DNA of 64,000 bases. It comes from Dyadobacter jejuensis. GTDB taxonomy: Bacteria > Bacteroidota > Bacteroidia > Cytophagales > Spirosomataceae. The notes under the pieces were generated by a model. It saw only the letters and a program-made list of their open reading frames with translations, was not told the DNA's origin and searched no databases. The stretch covers positions 62,001-126,000 of the forward strand of contig NZ_QGDT01000013.1 in NCBI RefSeq assembly GCF_003149085.1. The letters are read 5' to 3'. The position numbers were made by a program, and so were the translations under genes. Shown here in pieces: positions 59,380-64,000 of this stretch (positions within the stretch are counted from its first letter, which is position 1; each line of letters opens with the position of its first letter).

Positions 59380-60702
59380 TTATTCGGCTTGTTGAGGTAA
59401 GAGGTAGCCAGTCGTCTTGTTTTTTTGATTTAGATATTGCCGTGCTACCCGCTGTATATCGGCAGAGCTTACTTCATTGAATCGATTAGGCGCATCGAAC
59501 ATCTTTCGAAAATCCCCGAAAAAGAGTTCATAAGTGCCCAGACTATTGGCCTTGCCATTGATCGTCTCCAGGGATCGGTACAGCTCCATGAGTTTTTGGT
59601 TTTTTACTTTCTGTAGCTCTTTTTCTTCCACCCCATTCTCTATGATTCCTTCTATTTGCTTTTCTATAGCGGTTTCTAGCTGAGCCGCATCGACATCTTT
59701 AGCGGCAATGGCGTAAATACGAAACAATCCAGGGTCGAAACTCTCCTCGGTGAAGCTATATACCTGCGAGGCAATGGGGCTGTCGAGAACTAGGCTTTTC
59801 TTAAGCCGTGAGGAGTTGCCATTGGTAAGTACGCTGCTCAACAGTTCCAGGGTATAATAATCTTCGTGGCTAGAGGCTGGTACATGGTAGGCCATCAGTA
59901 CGTTCGGGCTTGAAATATCCTTGTAAGTTTGTACCCGCCGGGTTCCATTTTGAGGGGGTTCAATGGTCCTTATCACAGGCGGTAGTCCTCTTTGTGGGAT
60001 AGGCGCCATATGCTGGTCTGCTAGCCGTTTTACCTGGCCTATGGTGATGTCCCCGACTACGACTACCGTAACGTTATTGGGAGAGTAGTAGGTCTTGAAA
60101 TATTGTTCCAAGTCGGACTGAGTCCAGCTTTTGATGTCCGATTCAAAGCCGATGACAGGGAACATATAGGGATGCTCTTTATAGGCAACCGACTGAACCA
60201 GCTCGCCTAGGGTTCTGTAATTGCTGTTTTCAAGCCCGGTACTTCGTTCGGAGAGTACAACCCCTCTTTCACTCTGTACCATGCCAGAGTCGATACTCAG
60301 AAACTGGATACGATCGGCCTCTAGCTTAAAGATCGTGTCTAAGGCATCCTTTTGAAACCAGTCGGTATAGACGGTCACATTCTCGGTGGTATAGGCATTA
60401 TTGGAGCCGCCATTGGCTTCCATTACCCGGTCAAATTGCTTGGGTCCGTAATGTTTGGAACCATTGAACATCATATGTTCGAAAAAGTGCGAGAGCCCCG
60501 TTATTCCATGGACCTCATTGCGGGAACCGACTTTCCAAAAAAGGTACATGTTGGCAGTAGGAATGGAATGATCTTCCAAAACGATAAACTTCATTCCATT
60601 TTTTAGCTGAAACGTATGGATGTCGTCTGGGGTAGTTTGTCCAAATCCTAGGATCGGGAAATACAGAAGGGCCATCAGGGTGGCAAAGTATTTAAGTGAC
60701 AT
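59380..60702 (-). CDS. Active M16 zinc peptidase
   Basis: 440 residues with a signal peptide (about 1-22) and an intact inverzincin motif HFFEH (in GLSHFFEHMMF, near residue 70) followed by the distal Glu (FKLEADRIQ). The C-terminal domain has PNVLMAYHVPA and IASQVYSFTEES. Exported zinc peptidase, expected to pair with the downstream inactive homologue and degrade peptides in the envelope. First gene of the unit. Confidence 0.95.
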   Translation of the reverse strand: MSLKYFATLMALLYFPILGFGQTTPDDIHTFQLKNGMKFIVLEDHSIPTANMYLFWKVGSRNEVHGITGLSHFFEHMMFNGSKHYGPKQFDRVMEANGGSNNAYTTENVTVYTDWFQKDALDTIFKLEADRIQFLSIDSGMVQSERGVVLSERSTGLENSNYRTLGELVQSVAYKEHPYMFPVIGFESDIKSWTQSDLEQYFKTYYSPNNVTVVVVGDITIGQVKRLADQHMAPIPQRGLPPVIRTIEPPQNGTRRVQTYKDISSPNVLMAYHVPASSHEDYYTLELLSSVLTNGNSSRLKKSLVLDSPIASQVYSFTEESFDPGLFRIYAIAAKDVDAAQLETAIEKQIEGIIENGVEEKELQKVKNQKLMELYRSLETINGKANSLGTYELFFGDFRKMFDAPNRFNEVSSADIQRVARQYLNQKNKTTGYLLPQQAE

Positions 60703-61387
60703 GGTGACTACTAATTATTTGATCTTGAACCTATTATTTTAAAAGCTAGACATGGAACTACCTTGACAACAATAGTAGAGAGATTTTGTTTTCAAGCTAT
60801 GGATTTTGTATTTTCCCGTTCCGTTCCCTAAATATATAAAAAATTGCCATTGGAGTCTTTGTCCATTGAAGTTCTGAAAAGGTTGTCTGGTGGGTTACAT
60901 TCTCTATGAAGCTCAGAACTTAGCTATGAATCGTTCCTGTAGTCTTTCGTCCGTAGCTAGGGTGTGCTCCTCATAAGTGGAAGGAAAATATACCGTTAGG
61001 AGGGAGTAAGGAAAAGTAAGCCGCTCTATATTTGTCGATTATTGATCGAAGTTTATCTCTTTGCTGTTCGAATGAAATGTTTAGACCATTCTTGCGAAAG
61101 CCATGATCTTATAGATATGAGGCCAAGAAAATTTGAAATTAACTGATTCGAAAGGGAATAATGATCTGAAAGGTATTGGGGGACGTATCTTAGTATAGCG
61201 GCCAGCCAGAAGATAAATATAAATGATAAGGTTTATAGAATAAATGTAATTAATTCTATAATAGTGATTTATTTGTATTTTTTCATGAAATGAAAGTTAC
61301 TATATTAGATAAATATCGTCCGATTGGGCATATAAAATATTAATATTGTAGAATACTATCCATCCACTAAACATTACTTGCCGATTT
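60703..61387. other. 685-bp intergenic region
   Basis: No ORF, tRNA or strong hairpin. One exact plus-strand -7 box, TATATTTG at 61027-61034, lacks a -33 partner. It would give the downstream gene a 350-nt leader; nearer AT-rich sequence (61260-61380) could hold a weaker promoter. Confidence 0.4.
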
Positions 61388-63004
61388 ATGAAAAATCGAA
61401 CTCTACAAACCCTGTTTTTGACATGCCTACTAGGAGCTATTTCTATGCTCTCCCATGCCCAAGATACATCGGGATGTTCTTCACCCAATGGGGGCTGCGA
61501 TACGCTAGCCGTCGAGAAAAAAGTGAGCCCCTGGCGGGTAGGAGGTTTCCTAGGCCCAGCAATTGCTTTCTGTGGAAGTTGGGAGGCTACATTCAACTCC
61601 GATAAGTATCGGGATAAATCCTTATTCAATGGGACGGGCTTTAATGCCGTTATGAACGCCGATTATTTTTTTAAGAATAAAAGGAAGCCCGATAGCCGAT
61701 TTGAATTCGGCTTAGGAGCTGTTGCGGGTATACAGCAGTTCTTTTTACGGAAAGATTTAGATACTTTTCTAGATCAAGTGGTAGCCGCTTCTGGTGTCAG
61801 CCAAGCGGAGATTCAGAAAGGAGCTTCCGAAGATCATTACTTGGCCGTTGGACCAGCAGTAAATTTTAATTTTTCGAAAAAACCGAGGTCTCCTTTCCTA
61901 GAGGCATCGGTACGAGGAGGTGTGTTTCGGACCACTCCCGCCGCCATATTCGTATATGAAAGAGGTACAGGCAATAATATTTATTCGGTTACTGCTTCCG
62001 ACAAGCGTTACCACTTAGGCCTATTGGCGACTCTGGGTTTCTTCGTTCCTAGCAAGAATGGCCTTTGGGCTTGGGGGGTTGAGGCCATTGGGTTTCGTAC
62101 CAAGGTTGACTATGTGTTTCCGGGTGAAACCATCTATCCTTTCGAGCGGAAGCATGGTGGCTTTAGTGCAGGGGTAGCCATGCGTCGTAATTTTATAAAG
62201 AACCAGGTAGTAGCCAAGGCGCCTACTCCAGCCGTGCTATGTGCCGCTCCGGCCATAGAGCTGAATATGGGTGAAGAGTCTATGAAGGGTATGCTGTATA
62301 ATACCAATGTGGATACTACCATGGCTGGCCCTATCAAGCTGTCTTGGACGAGCATGGCGCCTACAGATACCACCGCTACGGAAACCTTTACTGCCAAAAT
62401 TCATAGAATCAACCAAGGAGCCGACGAGATTATTGCCAAAATGATTTGCCAAGAAGGCAATGAACTTGAATTTCCTGCAGCTTACCTCAACCAGTTTGGG
62501 CGTCCCCTAGAAGGCCAGTATTATGCAACCGTACAGAGTAGCCGTGTGTCGGACTGTGCTTCATGTGTCAGTGAGGCGAGTACCACGGGTTTCTCTAGCG
62601 TAGTTCCTATGGTGATCGATTCGATCGTGAAGCCTTGTTTCAAAGAGTGTAATATTCAGTTCTACGGCTACCAATTGCGTAAGAAAATGGGTAAGACCTA
62701 CCAACCGTCTGAAACCTGTGAGGGTTGTCTATGTCCTGTTGATGGTGAAAAAACCTATTCTCAATATTATGGCTTAGGCAAGGTGAAAATAGAAGACTGT
62801 GATGTTGATAATTTGGATCTCGAAAAAATATTCACCGATCCAGCCAATGGGGTTAAGCATCCTTCTTGGTTAAGAACCATCTATGTTACCATCGAGTCGA
62901 TTGTGGCGGGTGAGTCTTGCGACGGAGTACAGGGAATTACAAAAACTACCTACAAAGCGAAAATCCGTAAGGGTAAAATTGAGGCCTTTATCAAAGCGAA
63001 GTAA
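61388..63004 (+). CDS. Exported protein of unknown function, barrel-like N-half
   Basis: 538 residues, signal peptide to about residue 25 (MLSHA). Residues ~40-260 are rich in alternating strands with glycine/aromatic ends (VGGFLGPAIAF, FEFGLGAVAGIQQFF, LGLLATLGFFV), as in outer-membrane barrels. Residues ~270-420 look like an immunoglobulin-type domain (PIKLSWTSMAPTDTTATETFTAKI), and residues ~400-460 hold a Cys cluster (SDCASCVSE, KPCFKECN, ETCEGCLCP) suggesting disulfides. I recognise no family. A very strong terminator follows. Confidence 0.8.
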   Translation: MKNRTLQTLFLTCLLGAISMLSHAQDTSGCSSPNGGCDTLAVEKKVSPWRVGGFLGPAIAFCGSWEATFNSDKYRDKSLFNGTGFNAVMNADYFFKNKRKPDSRFEFGLGAVAGIQQFFLRKDLDTFLDQVVAASGVSQAEIQKGASEDHYLAVGPAVNFNFSKKPRSPFLEASVRGGVFRTTPAAIFVYERGTGNNIYSVTASDKRYHLGLLATLGFFVPSKNGLWAWGVEAIGFRTKVDYVFPGETIYPFERKHGGFSAGVAMRRNFIKNQVVAKAPTPAVLCAAPAIELNMGEESMKGMLYNTNVDTTMAGPIKLSWTSMAPTDTTATETFTAKIHRINQGADEIIAKMICQEGNELEFPAAYLNQFGRPLEGQYYATVQSSRVSDCASCVSEASTTGFSSVVPMVIDSIVKPCFKECNIQFYGYQLRKKMGKTYQPSETCEGCLCPVDGEKTYSQYYGLGKVKIEDCDVDNLDLEKIFTDPANGVKHPSWLRTIYVTIESIVAGESCDGVQGITKTTYKAKIRKGKIEAFIKAK

Positions 63005-63027
63005 ATAAGGCTCAGCTTTAAAATATT

Positions 63028-63061
63028 AAAAAGCCCTTGCGCATCCGCGCAAGGGCTTTTT
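63028..63061. terminator. Strong bidirectional terminator
   Basis: AAAAAGCCCTTGCGC (63028-63042) pairs perfectly with GCGCAAGGGCTTTTT (63047-63061), loop ATCC, U-runs on both strands; it separates the unknown exported protein from the convergent DUF1801 gene. Confidence 0.92.
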
Positions 63062-63079
63062 TAATGGGGCGAAGGTCGT

Positions 63080-63535
63080 TTATTTCTTTAGTGTAGCCTC
63101 ATATTTTGCTATCCATTCGGCTACGGTAACCTTGGCAGCCAATTCGCCAATAAGCGTATAGGGGAGGTCTTCAGTTTTGCGGAAGCGGATGCAACTCTTA
63201 CCCATGTCGAGTTTTTGGCTAGTATGCTTCGGATAGGCCTCTTGGAACCAGGCCATTAGCTCAGGGTCCGTGTAAATTCCCATGTGATAGAGGGCCAGGT
63301 AGCTTTTTTGAGAGGCTAGGTTTATAAACGGAAGGGGTAGGGAAGGGTCGCAATGATAGCCCGCCGGATACAGGCTATGAGGAACCACGTAGCCGATCAT
63401 CCCATAATTGATCGTCTCCTCAAAACCCGGTGGTAAGTGGCTTAAGATCGCCTCTCTCAGTGAATTAATGGCCGATTGGCGAGGCTCTTGGAGCTTATTG
63501 ATATAGTCGAAGACAGTAAGTACGGTAGACGGCAT
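63080..63535 (-). CDS. DUF1801 family protein
   Basis: 151 residues, cytosolic, of the YdhG/DUF1801 (MmcQ/YjbR-like fold) family: LPPGFEETINYGMIGYVVP in the middle, ASQKSYLALYHMGIY and DMGKSCIRFRKTEDLP towards the end, the usual order. No function is established for the family. Independent by context; the next gene upstream is the truncated nuclease. Confidence 0.9.
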   Translation of the reverse strand: MPSTVLTVFDYINKLQEPRQSAINSLREAILSHLPPGFEETINYGMIGYVVPHSLYPAGYHCDPSLPLPFINLASQKSYLALYHMGIYTDPELMAWFQEAYPKHTSQKLDMGKSCIRFRKTEDLPYTLIGELAAKVTVAEWIAKYEATLKK

Positions 63536-63564
63536 GGTAGTCGTGGGTTTAAAGGTTGGCTATA

Positions 63565-64000
63565 TTATTGCAAATCGGCGGTTGTACGTTCGGTGTTTTG
63601 CCATCGGATGCGTACGATTCGGCTGCTAATCTGATGTTTTTCGAAAAAGCGTTGCCAGTGCAACTGCTGGGCGGAAAGGTGATCGGTAGGAGATTTTACC
63701 TCCAAAAATGCATATTCAGTCCCTTTGCTGATAAGGATGTCTGGAAAGCCCCTGGTGTTCTCCCTAAGGTTTACGGCCATCTCAAACAGCACCGCAAAGA
63801 GCTGTTCTAAGGTCAGGTGTTCGATAACCTTAAGTACTCTTTCCAAGGCTCCCTCATTCCAGCTAACCATCACATTGGTAATCCCCAGTTTTTGCCTGTA
63901 GGTATTAGAAACGCTATCAATGAGTAGTTGTTTGTCTTGAATTTCATTCTTTTTCTGTAAAAGTTTTGCCTCTCTTTTGATATAAAAATCGGGTAGAAAG
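63565..64000 (-). CDS. VRR-NUC nuclease, FAN1-like (5' end outside window)
   Basis: Only the C-terminal ~144 residues are in the window; the frame is open to base 64000, so the start lies beyond it (an internal GTG at 63873 is not a start). The VRR-NUC signature is complete: RGFPDILI, FLEVKSPTDHLSAQQ and IVRIRW, holding the PD...ExK metal-binding triad. The flanking helices (SWNEGALERVLKVIEHL and LFAVLFEMAV) resemble the region before VRR-NUC in FAN1-type structure-specific nucleases. It would act on branched or interstrand-crosslinked DNA. Subtype is inferred from these motifs. Confidence 0.8.
   Translation of the reverse strand, partial: FLPDFYIKREAKLLQKKNEIQDKQLLIDSVSNTYRQKLGITNVMVSWNEGALERVLKVIEHLTLEQLFAVLFEMAVNLRENTRGFPDILISKGTEYAFLEVKSPTDHLSAQQLHWQRFFEKHQISSRIVRIRWQNTERTTADLQ

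Overview
The window looks like a chromosomal segment of a Bacteroidota bacterium, most likely of the Cytophagales. The evidence is: a protein with a C-terminal type IX secretion (Por/T9SS) sorting domain, a DUF5686/CarboxypepD_reg outer-membrane protein, a GWxTD lipoprotein, an NagZ-type GH3/beta-lactamase fusion, a long ParC, and many starts preceded by the Bacteroidota -7 promoter box TAnnTTTG, usually without a Shine-Dalgarno sequence. Genus and species cannot be fixed from this sequence. I see no tRNA, rRNA, transposase, prophage, CRISPR array or defence island. Most of the window is housekeeping and envelope genes.

Layout. 1-5.4 kb: exported glutathione peroxidase (cut by the left edge), argS, a secreted unknown protein, and divergent pyrR/pth. 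6.1-9.3 kb: an OmpA-type envelope protein, a DMT exporter and a PhzF-like enzyme. 9.5-18.7 kb: mainly minus-strand enzymes (trehalase, M28 peptidase, GH3/beta-lactamase fusion, ChrA, a 2OG-Fe(II) oxygenase) and a membrane-anchored GH25 muramidase. 18.7-26.3 kb: agmatine-deiminase-like enzyme, AI-2E-family permease, a T9SS cargo protein, a Hint-like exported protein behind an AEC permease, and a Tat-exported aminotransferase. 26.3-27.2 kb: a gene-free structured stretch ending in a strong rightward terminator (candidate ncRNA). 27.2-32.6 kb: mnmA, rlmB, GWxTD lipoprotein, SDR reductase and pyrB. 32.8-36.4 kb: membrane glycosyltransferase-like protein, GreA-like protein, alpha/beta hydrolase carrying a 15-bp minisatellite, and a second glutathione peroxidase. 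36.5-41 kb: YebC, a second gene-free stretch with a terminator, metF, YbjQ, nitroreductase and an orphan ABC ATPase. 41-53.4 kb: DUF5686 protein, SanA-like protein, parC, NUDIX, COG2509 FAD protein, glutaryl-CoA dehydrogenase facing an ScfR-type regulator, and a beta-barrel protein. 53.6-64 kb: leuS, a degenerate tandem repeat array, a secreted TIM-barrel protein with an active/inactive M16 peptidase pair, an unknown exported barrel protein, a DUF1801 protein and an edge-truncated VRR-NUC nuclease.

No single large novel system stands out. The best leads are: a putative beta-clamp-binding peptide (QLGLF) at the end of a disordered tail on ParC; two candidate structured small RNAs with strong terminators (near 26.7 and 37.8 kb); a degenerate, exported Hint-fold protein; promoters placed so close to start codons that leaderless mRNAs are predicted; and several unexplained inverted or tandem repeats.
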